From: Desulfobacteraceae bacterium
Lineage (GTDB): Bacteria; Desulfobacterota; Desulfobacteria; Desulfobacterales; Desulfobacteraceae
NCBI GenBank assembly: GCA_024225635.1
Contig: JAAEMK010000691.1
Coordinates: forward strand, 1-64,000
Length of the DNA: 64,000 nucleotides
Reading direction: 5' to 3'
Shown here: positions 7,927-16,750 of the stretch, in pieces
How the letters are laid out: each line of letters opens with the position of its first letter
Numbering within the stretch: position 1 is the stretch's first letter
Program-made: the position numbers and the translations under genes
Notes under the pieces: model-generated
What the model saw: the letters and a program-made list of their open reading frames with translations, nothing else
What the model was told of the DNA's origin: nothing
Database searches by the model: none

Positions 7927-9084
7927 TTAAATCCTTTTGGTAGGCTCCCACTTTACGATTTTATTTCCTGCCAGGACGTTTTTCCAACTCAATAACAGAC
8001 TCAAATTAAACATGAAAAACATGGCGGGAATTTTTAATAAACCATTTGCTTTCTCTTTATACGAAACGAAACCAAATGAAAGAACCGATAGCAGGATAAC
8101 CCCTACCTGCATCCAGAAGGTTATTGCGTAAAAGAAAAAATCCTCCAGGAAGATAATCAAACTGTTGGACACAAAAATAGCCATCAGAAAAAATGGGAGC
8201 AGCCATCGTAACAATTTATGACTGAACAACTGAAACGAAACCATTCTGTACTTAAACGGATTTAAAAGTTTCAGATTGGATATCAATGCCCACATTCCCC
8301 GGGTAATCGTTCTCACCTTGCGGCTCATTTCCCCCCTGCTGGATGTCGGGGTATGGTATTTGGCAATGACCCGGTCATCTTCAATTACACGAAACCCCAT
8401 CTCGATGGATCTTAATGCCGCATAAAAATCCGGCGGAAACGAAGGTTCCCATCCGCCCCGGGCGATGTCGCTGCGTACCGCATAGAAACCGCCGGTTACG
8501 CCTATCAAGGTGCCGATTCTCGTGGTATATTTCCTGACCAGCATGTCATAATTGATATAAATGATATCACCGGTATTTTCACTGTTTGACTGTTCTATCT
8601 GATCTCGGCAGCTCACAGCGCCCACCGACGGATCTGCAAAATTGGATACTATAGCGGTCAGGGCATCAGCCTGCATCAGGATGGACACATCAGTGAAAAT
8701 AATGATCTCCGATTCGATGGTTTCAAGTACCTTGTTCTGGGCAACGACCTTGCCATGCTGCCGGGAAAGTGAAACGCATTCAATACCCTGTGATTCAAAT
8801 CCCCCTACGATATCAACGGTATTGTCGTCAGATCCGTCTGAAACCACAATGATCGACAGCGCATGGTCCGGATAGTCAAATTCAAGGCAATTAAGAAGTT
8901 TTCTTTCTATTTCTTTTTCCCCGTTGTACACGGGAATGATCATGGTCACGGAGCGAGCCCTGTCATCCCTCCGGACATTTTTTTTTACAAACAGACCAAT
9001 CATCGCAAGCAGTGCCGGATAAAACAACACCGTATACATCACGGCAAAAATCGAAAGCCAGAAAAATAGTTTAATCAAAGTCAT
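7927..9084 (-). CDS. GT2 glycosyltransferase, membrane-embedded
   Basis: The protein has an N-terminal membrane helix (about 5-32), a GT-A domain with MIIPVYNGEKE (48-58), VVSDGSDD (80-87) and FTDVS (D132) in place of the canonical DXD, then three or four helices after about residue 280. This layout resembles processive or cellulose-synthase-like GT2 enzymes and the gene at 9893, with which it shares the TDVS motif and overall design. A QxxRW signature is not obvious, but the block KVRTITRGMW occurs near 265. It sits four bases after the deacetylase gene. Confidence 0.83.
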   Translation of the reverse strand: MTLIKLFFWLSIFAVMYTVLFYPALLAMIGLFVKKNVRRDDRARSVTMIIPVYNGEKEIERKLLNCLEFDYPDHALSIIVVSDGSDDNTVDIVGGFESQGIECVSLSRQHGKVVAQNKVLETIESEIIIFTDVSILMQADALTAIVSNFADPSVGAVSCRDQIEQSNSENTGDIIYINYDMLVRKYTTRIGTLIGVTGGFYAVRSDIARGGWEPSFPPDFYAALRSIEMGFRVIEDDRVIAKYHTPTSSRGEMSRKVRTITRGMWALISNLKLLNPFKYRMVSFQLFSHKLLRWLLPFFLMAIFVSNSLIIFLEDFFFYAITFWMQVGVILLSVLSFGFVSYKEKANGLLKIPAMFFMFNLSLLLSWKNVLAGNKIVKWEPTKRI

Positions 9085-9088
9085 GTAA

Positions 9089-9892
9089 CTACCTTTTAAA
9101 TGGATAGAATTGGTATAGGCGATGCCTCAGGATTTCATACCTTTCAAGGCCGGCAAACTGTTTCAACGCAGTTTTCGCTTGATCAATGACAGAATACATC
9201 CTTATGGAAAAAGGCTGCAGGGCTTTTTCAAAATCGTCCGAACCGGTTCCTCTTCTGATTTCCACTCGTCTCAGGAGGTAAGGATCGGTCGTTCCGGTAT
9301 TGATGCCAAGGATGCATGACAAGGCAGCACGATACCCCTGGTTACGTATTTCTTTCATCATGGCGCCAGTATAATGCCCCCCCGGATAGGCAAAGGTTGT
9401 GACCGGAGCTCGCACCTTCTTTTCAATGAATAATTTTGATTGTTTGAGCTCATGGACAATGTTGGTTCTATCAAGCAGGGGCAGCCAGGTGTGAGTCAGG
9501 CCATGGGATCCGATTTCCATTCCATTCTCTCTCAACGTTCTTATTTGCGCGGAGGTCATATGATGGATCTGATCGATTCGATCTGCAATGATAAAAAAGC
9601 TGGCGCTAAAGCCATATTTTTTCAATATGGGAAACGCATACTTGAAATTAGATGCATGGCCATCATCAAAAGTCAGCACAACTTGATTCGGCGAAACATC
9701 ATTTTGCCTCATATTTTCAAGATAACGTTCCACGGATATCGCTTTATAGCCATTGTCTGAAAGGAATTTCATCTGAGCCTCAAACTCGGTCAGCCTTGCA
9801 ACGGTTCCGAGGGTGGCCGCATCCGTCTTTTCAGACGGATCATCCGAAGTGTCAATGTCATGATACAATAGTATAATCATCGGTAATAACAC
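9089..9892 (-). CDS. Polysaccharide deacetylase (CE4/NodB)
   Basis: A metal-dependent N- or O-deacetylase of the NodB fold. The catalytic base motif TFDDGH is at 74-79 and the zinc-binding SHGLTH at 129-134 (H130, H134). FAYPGGH around 166 supplies the third motif. No signal peptide is evident, so it may act on the cytoplasmic lipid-linked unit, or its export is not visible. It abuts GT2 genes on both sides (one base after 9893, four bases before 9084). It is one of three CE4 proteins in the cluster, along with those at 21375 and 33198. Confidence 0.85.
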   Translation of the reverse strand: MLLPMIILLYHDIDTSDDPSEKTDAATLGTVARLTEFEAQMKFLSDNGYKAISVERYLENMRQNDVSPNQVVLTFDDGHASNFKYAFPILKKYGFSASFFIIADRIDQIHHMTSAQIRTLRENGMEIGSHGLTHTWLPLLDRTNIVHELKQSKLFIEKKVRAPVTTFAYPGGHYTGAMMKEIRNQGYRAALSCILGINTGTTDPYLLRRVEIRRGTGSDDFEKALQPFSIRMYSVIDQAKTALKQFAGLERYEILRHRLYQFYPFKR

Positions 9893-11053
9893 CTATTCTA
9901 CTTTCGTCCAAGTGGCTGCTTGATTATTTCTCAAATACGCCAGAAATCCATTCAGCGACCCGATATTGGCAATGGTAAAATAATAAGGGATATAAAGTAA
10001 CGGGAATTTTGTTGTCCGTTTCTGCGCAGATGCCCCTGCCAGGGCCAACAGGTAAAACCCGACCTGAAAAACGAAGACAGACGAATAAAACGGCAAATAG
10101 AGCAGATAGAGGTTGCTAAGAAAAATGAGGAGAATCATCCAGGGCACGGCAACAGGTCCGACCGTATGGGACATGAAAATAAACCAGACAATCCTGTTTT
10201 TAAACCTGAACATATCCTTGAACACCCAGAAAAGCTGATACATTCCTGCCTGGCTTCGAACCTTTTGATTATAAAAGGAAAGGGTCCTTTCAAGCACATC
10301 GCCCCTTGCCACGGCTTCGGGTTCAAAGACTATCCGGTATCCCTGTTTGACAATTCCAAGGGGAACCGCCTTGTCATCATTGATGGTGCCAAGGGGAGGC
10401 GAACGATACAACCTTCTCCGGCATGCGTAGATGGTCCCGTCGCATGACAAAATTGTAGCAACCCTGCTCTCGCATTTTTGAATAAAACGCTGATATTTCC
10501 AGTAAAGCGAAGTTCCTTTTCCAAGCTCTGAATCGGATCTGTTGTAGATATGATTGCCGGTAACAGCGCCGATCTCCTTATCTTTGAAATTCCGGACCAA
10601 CTTCAAGACCGCGTTTCTATCAAACAATTCCGACACGTCGGTGAAAATACAGATGTCGCCGGTTGCGCTTTCAACACCATCATTCACCACGGCCATCTTT
10701 CCCCGTCTTGCCTGATGGGGAAAAAATAGAATCCCTCTGGAAACATATTTTTCTATGATATCGTTGGTCCCGTCATCGGAACCATCGGAACCTATAATTA
10801 TTTCCATTTTATCGGCCGGGTATTCAAGAGACAGACAATTCACGATTTTTTTTTCAATATGCCTGGCTTCATTATAGGCGGCAATAATGATGCTGACCCT
10901 GGGCAAGGCATCCGATTTTACAGATTTGACGACCGGTTTATGGATCAATAGGGATAAGCCCCATATAATTACAGGATAAAAGAAATAGACGTACGACACA
11001 AAAAAAATAGCAAACCAGAATATCAAAACAATTATTATTTCAATCATACTCAA
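9893..11053 (-). CDS. GT2 glycosyltransferase, membrane-embedded
   Basis: Same architecture as the gene at 7927: an N-terminal helix (about 6-32), GT-A motifs SIIIAAYNEARH (54-65) and IIGSDGSDDGT (86-96), FTDVSE (D139) as the metal motif, then three helices from about 280 on. It probably adds a sugar at the cytoplasmic membrane. The TTG start at 11053 overlaps the upstream asnB stop. An ATG at 11047 would be equally good and costs two residues. The two paralogues in one cluster suggest two linkages made by related enzymes. Confidence 0.83.
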   Translation of the reverse strand: MSMIEIIIVLIFWFAIFFVSYVYFFYPVIIWGLSLLIHKPVVKSVKSDALPRVSIIIAAYNEARHIEKKIVNCLSLEYPADKMEIIIGSDGSDDGTNDIIEKYVSRGILFFPHQARRGKMAVVNDGVESATGDICIFTDVSELFDRNAVLKLVRNFKDKEIGAVTGNHIYNRSDSELGKGTSLYWKYQRFIQKCESRVATILSCDGTIYACRRRLYRSPPLGTINDDKAVPLGIVKQGYRIVFEPEAVARGDVLERTLSFYNQKVRSQAGMYQLFWVFKDMFRFKNRIVWFIFMSHTVGPVAVPWMILLIFLSNLYLLYLPFYSSVFVFQVGFYLLALAGASAQKRTTKFPLLYIPYYFTIANIGSLNGFLAYLRNNQAATWTKVE

Positions 11054-12930
11054 CGACAGCCCCTGAACCAGAGTTCATACAAGTAAAGAGCCCATAGAAC
11101 CGAACCGTAATTTCTCAGGCCGGTTTGATGGCTCTTCCAGATTTTTTTTACCGTATCAATATTAAAAAAGACCGCAAGATTTGAATCATCTCCAAACAAT
11201 ACCTCTTCTGCTTCCGATTTAATTTCGTTCCTGAACCATTCCGCCAGGGGTACGGAAAACCCCATTTTTTTTCTATAAAGGATTTCTTCAGGCAGCACTT
11301 TTGCAAGGCTTCGCTTCAAAATATACTTTTTTTCACCCTTGTTATACTTTAGTGCAACCGGGATGGAAGCGGCGTACTCGATCACATTATGGTCAAGAAT
11401 GGGGGCTCTCACCTCCAGGGAGTGGGCCATACTCATCCTGTCCACCTTCACGAGAATATCTCCAGGAAGATAGGTTTTCAAATCGGTGTATAATATTTTA
11501 GACAGATGATTGTCCGTGTCGGCTTTGTTATAATAGTGCTCGGTTACGCTGAAAGGATCATAATCCCCGATGTTTTTTCTTGTTTCATCATTGATCAACT
11601 GATTCCACAAGCCATCTTCCATCTCAGTGTTTGTGAGATAAAAGCCATATCCCGAATCATGCCCCAGCGTGTTTAAAAGGGTTCTTCCTTTCTGGAGAAC
11701 AGGGCTGTCCGCCCCGGACAATAAGAGGGCCAGGCTGGGGAACAGTGATTTCCTGATACATTCGGGAATCGAGTTTCTAAACCTGTTTTCAATATCGTCC
11801 AGCCGGTACTTTTCATAGCCCGCGAAATTTTCATCCCCCCCATCCCCCGCAAGTGCAACGGCCACCCTCTGCCGGGCAAGCTTGGATACGAAATAGGTGG
11901 GAACGGCGGAAGCATCTGCAAAGGGTTCGTCAAAATAATGCGGAAGTTCTTTTATAACGGAAGCCACATTCTCTTTCACCGTTAGCTCATGGTGATCGGT
12001 TTTGTAGATATCTGCGACGGTCTTTGCAAATTGAACTTCATCATACTCTTCAGAATCAAAACCAATGGAACAGGTGGTAACCGGATCATTATTACGCAAT
12101 GCCATCATTGCCACCACACAGCTTGAGTCAATTCCTCCGCTCAAGAAAGCCCCCAACGGCACGTCGCTGATCATTCGGTAATTAACACTTTGATCCAGAA
12201 TATCATAAAGCTCTTCCGAAATTTCATCACGGGATTTTAAATTTGGATGGGCAAACGAAACATCCCAATATTCCTGTTCGTGGATCCTATCTTTCGAACA
12301 AGTGAGGTAATGGCCGGGTCGAAGCTTATACATATTGCGGTAGATGGTTTTCGGATCAGGAACATAAAGATACTTGAAGTAATCATAGAATGCCTGATAA
12401 TTGATTGCGCGTTTGACGGACTTGTCCTCCAGAATGGATTTCATCTCGGAAGCAAATACGAACATTCTGCCGTCATTGTAATAAAACAACGGTTTTTTCC
12501 CGATACGATCCCGTGCAAGGAAAAGCGACTGTTCCTTTGAGTCCCATATTGCAAAGGCAAACATTCCCCTGAGACGCTCAAGACAGGATTTTCCATATTC
12601 CTGGTAGAGATAAAGAATCACCTCGGTATCGCATCGGCTCTGAAACTCATAACCAAGGGAAATGAGCTCTTTTCGAAGTGACAGGAAATTATAGACTTCG
12701 CCATTATATGTTATCCAATACCGGCCGTCCCGGGATCCCATTGGCTGATGCCCCTGCTCCGAAAGATCTATGATGCTCAGTCTCCGATGCCCCAGGCCCA
12801 CGGGTCCGTCAATGAACACCCCACTGTCGTCAGGCCCCCTGTGAACAATCTTGTCGCACATGGCCTGAATCAATTGTCCGGAAACAGGTTCGCCTGTTCC
12901 ATAATTAAATTTACCTGTGATTCCACACAT
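11050..12930 (-). CDS. asnB: Asparagine synthetase-type amidotransferase (glutamine-hydrolysing)
   Basis: A class II amidotransferase. Cys2 of MCGITGKF is the glutaminase nucleophile. RGPDDSG, RLSIIDLS and YNGEVYN belong to the N-terminal domain (1-200). The synthetase domain has the PPi loop SGGIDSS (264-270). The length (626) is normal for AsnB. In exopolysaccharide loci such proteins are thought to amidate a sugar carboxylate or peptide side group rather than make asparagine; this is inference. A second copy is at 28274. It starts six bases after the divergent GT2-like gene and overlaps the next GT2. Confidence 0.87.
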   Translation of the reverse strand: MCGITGKFNYGTGEPVSGQLIQAMCDKIVHRGPDDSGVFIDGPVGLGHRRLSIIDLSEQGHQPMGSRDGRYWITYNGEVYNFLSLRKELISLGYEFQSRCDTEVILYLYQEYGKSCLERLRGMFAFAIWDSKEQSLFLARDRIGKKPLFYYNDGRMFVFASEMKSILEDKSVKRAINYQAFYDYFKYLYVPDPKTIYRNMYKLRPGHYLTCSKDRIHEQEYWDVSFAHPNLKSRDEISEELYDILDQSVNYRMISDVPLGAFLSGGIDSSCVVAMMALRNNDPVTTCSIGFDSEEYDEVQFAKTVADIYKTDHHELTVKENVASVIKELPHYFDEPFADASAVPTYFVSKLARQRVAVALAGDGGDENFAGYEKYRLDDIENRFRNSIPECIRKSLFPSLALLLSGADSPVLQKGRTLLNTLGHDSGYGFYLTNTEMEDGLWNQLINDETRKNIGDYDPFSVTEHYYNKADTDNHLSKILYTDLKTYLPGDILVKVDRMSMAHSLEVRAPILDHNVIEYAASIPVALKYNKGEKKYILKRSLAKVLPEEILYRKKMGFSVPLAEWFRNEIKSEAEEVLFGDDSNLAVFFNIDTVKKIWKSHQTGLRNYGSVLWALYLYELWFRGCR

Positions 12931-12935
12931 AGCGC

Positions 12936-13940
12936 TTACACGTTCCTTCGTCTGTCCCTTATTTGTCTTCGTTCAGTGCACTTACGTCTCTCGTTGGTTG
13001 AAAACGACATGGAGACGATCCGGTCAATGGTATATTCTTTTCTTTTTCTGCCATGGACAAAGGAAATGATCTCTCCTATAAGACCTGTAGCAGCAGATTG
13101 AACCCCGAGAGCAATAAGCAGAATGCCCATCATCAAGCTTGTCCTGTTTCCCATGGGAATATCCAGAACGATCTTCTCAATGGCAACATATCCGGATAAG
13201 ATAAGCCCGCCCCCCAGGAAAAAGGATCCGATGAAACTGAAAAAACGAAAGGGTTTTTTGGTATAGCGAATTAAAAAAAACAGAGACAGAATATCAAGAA
13301 TTCTCAGGCAATATTCCGAAACGCTGTAAAAACCGGTTTTCCCCATTTCCCTGTGGTGGTCAACATCGATCTCCTTGTACCTGAAGCCTTTCAGGGCGGC
13401 CACCACCGGAAGGAATCTATACATGTTGCCATAAAAATCAAGATTACTAAGAACATCTTTTTTAATAATCCTGACGGTACAGCTCAAATCCGTAAATCCG
13501 ACCCCGGTAATTTTCCTTACCATCCAATTAAACAATCGAGATTGAATCTGGTTGAAAGAGGGATCAACTCTCTTTCTTCGACATGGAATGACAATATCGA
13601 CGTCACTATCAAAGGCTTCTATCGCGTTACCAAGACTTTCCATTGTTATCTGCTGATAAGCGCCGAACACGACAATGGCCTCACCATTAGACTCCTTGAG
13701 AGCAGCCTTGATGCAAACCGCCTGGGTGGTCCTTCTGTAAAGGGAATAACTTTTTATTGGGATGGCGGCATTATCGATCCGGTTGAATTTATTTTTATAG
13801 AACCCTTCATATCCGTTAATCACCGCAATGATCTCAAAAGACTCATAGCGAGTGGAAAAAAATTGATTCAGATCGCTTACAAAAGAGACTATATCATCAT
13901 TTTTTTCGTCAAGAATTATTATTATTGAATATAATATCAT
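12936..13940 (-). CDS. GT2-fold protein with degenerate active site, paralogue of its neighbour
   Basis: It aligns along its length with the DPM/GtrB-like transferase at 13945. Shared blocks include the TGVxxxDLSCTxR segment, YRFLPVVAALKG, the D/N-H-x-R-x-x-G-x-x-x-YxxSEY block and two C-terminal membrane helices. The catalytic motifs are lost: IPLYNEEE has become IILDEKND, VDDGSED has become INGYEGF, and TMDGDLQNDP has become VFGAYQQITM, so no DXD remains. It may be a non-catalytic partner or a dead duplicate kept in frame. I chose ATG 13940 (334 residues), five bases after the upstream stop. An ATG at 13976 would overlap that gene by 32 bases. Confidence 0.75.
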   Translation of the reverse strand: MILYSIIIILDEKNDDIVSFVSDLNQFFSTRYESFEIIAVINGYEGFYKNKFNRIDNAAIPIKSYSLYRRTTQAVCIKAALKESNGEAIVVFGAYQQITMESLGNAIEAFDSDVDIVIPCRRKRVDPSFNQIQSRLFNWMVRKITGVGFTDLSCTVRIIKKDVLSNLDFYGNMYRFLPVVAALKGFRYKEIDVDHHREMGKTGFYSVSEYCLRILDILSLFFLIRYTKKPFRFFSFIGSFFLGGGLILSGYVAIEKIVLDIPMGNRTSLMMGILLIALGVQSAATGLIGEIISFVHGRKRKEYTIDRIVSMSFSTNERRKCTERRQIRDRRRNV

Positions 13941-13944
13941 GCTA

Positions 13945-14913
13945 TTAGTTCCACAAATTCTTCCCAGTAGATCCATTGAGATTTTTTTTGGTTACTTCCG
14001 GCATTTCAGTGAATGAAAGATCACTTGTATTTACGACTAACTCACCTAAAATTCCAAGAACAAGAAGATGAACCGATGCCATAAAGGATAAAAATCCGGT
14101 AAATACGAAAAAGGAAGATTTTCCTGAGGTCCAGTCCAAAACGGAAGAACATCCGCCGGCAAACAGGAAAAAAAAAGTTATCAGAAAAAACGGAATGGCA
14201 AGTATGGAAAAGCCCTTCAGGGGCATGGACGAAAACCGAATAATAAGATTGATGGACAGGATGTCTGCAAGCACCTTGAAAATACGCTCAAATCCGTACT
14301 TTGACACCCCTGAACGTCTTGGATAGTGATTCACGGGAAGTTCTGTAACCTTTGCTCCGGTCATACTTGCAAGGGCAGGAAAAAAACGATGCATTTCCCC
14401 GTACGCTTCGATGGTTTTAATGCATTCCGAACGATAGGCCTTCAGCGAACATCCATAATCATGGAGCTTGACACCGGTTGTCCTTGAGATGATCCAATTG
14501 GCAACTTTCGACGGCAACACCCTTGAAAAGTGATCTTTTCGATCCCTCCGCCATCCACTGACGATATCATACCCCTCCTCGATCTTACTCAAAAGCTTAG
14601 GGACATCATTGGGATCGTTCTGCAGGTCTCCATCCATGGTGACGATAATCTCACCCGAGGAATAGGTTATGCCGGCCACCATTGCCGACGTTTGCCCACA
14701 GTTGGTGGACAATTTGATTCCGGTCAAGTGCCGGCAGCTCTGCGCTGCAACTTCAATCAGCTCCCAGGTCTTATCTTCAGACCCATCATCCACAAGTATG
14801 ATCTCATAATCTTGATCAAAACGGCAGCAGGCACTGAGCACCGAATCAATCAGATCCGATACGGATTCTTCTTCATTATAAAGCGGAATAACGATGCTGA
14901 GGTAGATTGACAT
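13945..14913 (-). CDS. DPM/GtrB-like GT2 with two membrane helices
   Basis: Enzymes of this type transfer a sugar from a nucleotide donor to polyprenyl phosphate. Motifs are complete: IVIPLYNEEES (7-17), ILVDDGSEDKT (39-49), TMDGDLQNDP (DXD near residue 95-97), the GWRRDRKD block and HRFFPALA. Two helices lie between about 235 and 295. The product would be an undecaprenyl-P-sugar, the usual donor for GT-C membrane transferases, which fits the GT39-like gene lying immediately upstream in the transcript (14921). Confidence 0.87.
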   Translation of the reverse strand: MSIYLSIVIPLYNEEESVSDLIDSVLSACCRFDQDYEIILVDDGSEDKTWELIEVAAQSCRHLTGIKLSTNCGQTSAMVAGITYSSGEIIVTMDGDLQNDPNDVPKLLSKIEEGYDIVSGWRRDRKDHFSRVLPSKVANWIISRTTGVKLHDYGCSLKAYRSECIKTIEAYGEMHRFFPALASMTGAKVTELPVNHYPRRSGVSKYGFERIFKVLADILSINLIIRFSSMPLKGFSILAIPFFLITFFFLFAGGCSSVLDWTSGKSSFFVFTGFLSFMASVHLLVLGILGELVVNTSDLSFTEMPEVTKKNLNGSTGKNLWN

Positions 14914-14920
14914 TACGGAT

Positions 14921-16750
14921 TTATCCTATTCGAAATATTTTGACGACGGGACCCTGGGTTTTGTATTTCTGCGGGACAAACTCTTTTATAAGTACGGCAT
15001 GTTGAAACAGCTCGGTATAGAATTGATGAAACATTGGAAATTTTTCCGATAATGTAGATTTCGGATTTAAGAATGCGCCGTATTGTTCGCTATGAACGAT
15101 CACATATTTGTAGCCATGTTTCACATAGTATCCGTAGGGATTAACCCCAACAGGCTTGAGCGGATTTCCCATATCCCTGTCATGTTCCGAATTCAGGTGA
15201 TGGATACCTGGCTTTTCCTCCCGCTCTTTCCACCAAGGGAGTCTTATTTCATCTATTCCATAACCAATCAGTTTTTTGGCCGCCTCAAGCTGATAATCGA
15301 CATATTTATCAAAATGGGCGGTAAACTGCCCGTTGGGATCCGCTCTCCGTGCCTCCAGCATCAAGGCGGACAGTTTCGCCCTGCTCGTATTAAGCCTGGG
15401 ACCATTTTCATTTACCAAAATTTTTGTTTCTGCAGGAATTTCTTTTTCAATCCATTCTTTTGCAAGATTCCTCGTATCTTCCCCCGAGATGTCAATATTA
15501 TACAAAAAAATGCCATATACAGGATAAAGCAGCAAACATACGATCATTAAGCCAATTTTGCCGGGAATTCTCTCTGATATTTTCACAAGAACCATGGCAG
15601 AAATAATGGCCAGAAACGGATACATGACGACCTGGTGCCTGATTTCGGAATACCCGGGATTGATAAAAACAGCACAGAAAGAGAAAAGGAATGGATACAA
15701 AAGTGCCCCTATGATTTCCGATCGTTCCCTTCGCAAAGGCAGATAAAAAAAACCTGCAGCGCACAAGACAAGCACGATAACGCCGACGCCTTTCTGCAAT
15801 ACTTTCAAATATGAAGCCATCGCTTCCATATATACGAGCAGGGAGATCTCTGTTTTTTGAATATTTTCAGCCAAATTTTTATCAAGAAGCTCTTTATCGA
15901 TTTTATCCCCTGTTACAACCATTTCAATTTTATTGAACAAAGAGTGAAACGGCTGAAAAGTGGCTTTTCTACCGAGTGGATCTATGAAATTATATGGAGC
16001 GCAAATAAAATAGGAAAAATAAAAGAGGAGAATGCAATACGCAACCATTTTCACCTTATAAAGAAAGCGCCCTGAAATTCGAAACCCATCCATGCCTGCG
16101 ACCGCGACGGTAATAGGCGCCAGCATCAGGAGGCTATACATTTTGGTCGCGGTGCCGACACCTGCAAATGCAGCAGAGAGCAGCAGATTGCGTATCTTCA
16201 TATCTTTGAGAAAACCGATTAAATAATAAGCCGAAACAATTGTGAAAAAACCGCAGGGGATATCTGCTTTGATATCTTTTGTGACCAGCACATGCCCGAA
16301 TGAAACCGCAACGATAAGAGCGGCGATCACACCTGTCCCCTTGTTGCCCAGCTTTGTTCCGGTTAGATAGGTCATCAGGACAGCTCCAAGGCTGAACAAG
16401 ACGATTGTCAAACGGCCGATAATGTAAAACGGACCAGGGTTTTTCACATAAAACACCGCGAACTCGGTTACGGTATGCCATACACCCAATATTTTACCAA
16501 AAACAAAAAAAAGTCCGTAATCAAAAAAGAGGAGATACATCAAAAATCCGGGTTTGTGAAACCAGTGGGGATTAAGATCTCCAGAACCGAAAGATAAGGC
16601 TCTTTTCACAAAATGCGCCTCATCCGGGTAAAAGGAATATGGATACCCATGCCAGATTCCCCATATACGAAGAACCGCCCCAAGCAGAAGCACATAAAGC
16701 AAATATTTTTTATGATGTTCTTTTAAAAAGTCCATATTCGGAAAATTCAA
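14921..16750 (-). CDS. GT-C membrane glycosyltransferase (GT39/ArnT-like)
   Basis: A 609-residue protein with about ten hydrophobic helices up to residue 420 and a soluble C-terminal part. YPDEAHFVKRA (41-51) in the first periplasmic loop carries the acidic pair typical of GT-C enzymes that use polyprenyl-phosphate sugars. It would act on the periplasmic side, with its donor plausibly made by the DPM-like protein of the next gene (13945). It overlaps the 16747 gene by four bases (ATGA), so the two are probably co-translated. The acceptor is unknown. Confidence 0.75.
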   Translation of the reverse strand: MNFPNMDFLKEHHKKYLLYVLLLGAVLRIWGIWHGYPYSFYPDEAHFVKRALSFGSGDLNPHWFHKPGFLMYLLFFDYGLFFVFGKILGVWHTVTEFAVFYVKNPGPFYIIGRLTIVLFSLGAVLMTYLTGTKLGNKGTGVIAALIVAVSFGHVLVTKDIKADIPCGFFTIVSAYYLIGFLKDMKIRNLLLSAAFAGVGTATKMYSLLMLAPITVAVAGMDGFRISGRFLYKVKMVAYCILLFYFSYFICAPYNFIDPLGRKATFQPFHSLFNKIEMVVTGDKIDKELLDKNLAENIQKTEISLLVYMEAMASYLKVLQKGVGVIVLVLCAAGFFYLPLRRERSEIIGALLYPFLFSFCAVFINPGYSEIRHQVVMYPFLAIISAMVLVKISERIPGKIGLMIVCLLLYPVYGIFLYNIDISGEDTRNLAKEWIEKEIPAETKILVNENGPRLNTSRAKLSALMLEARRADPNGQFTAHFDKYVDYQLEAAKKLIGYGIDEIRLPWWKEREEKPGIHHLNSEHDRDMGNPLKPVGVNPYGYYVKHGYKYVIVHSEQYGAFLNPKSTLSEKFPMFHQFYTELFQHAVLIKEFVPQKYKTQGPVVKIFRIG

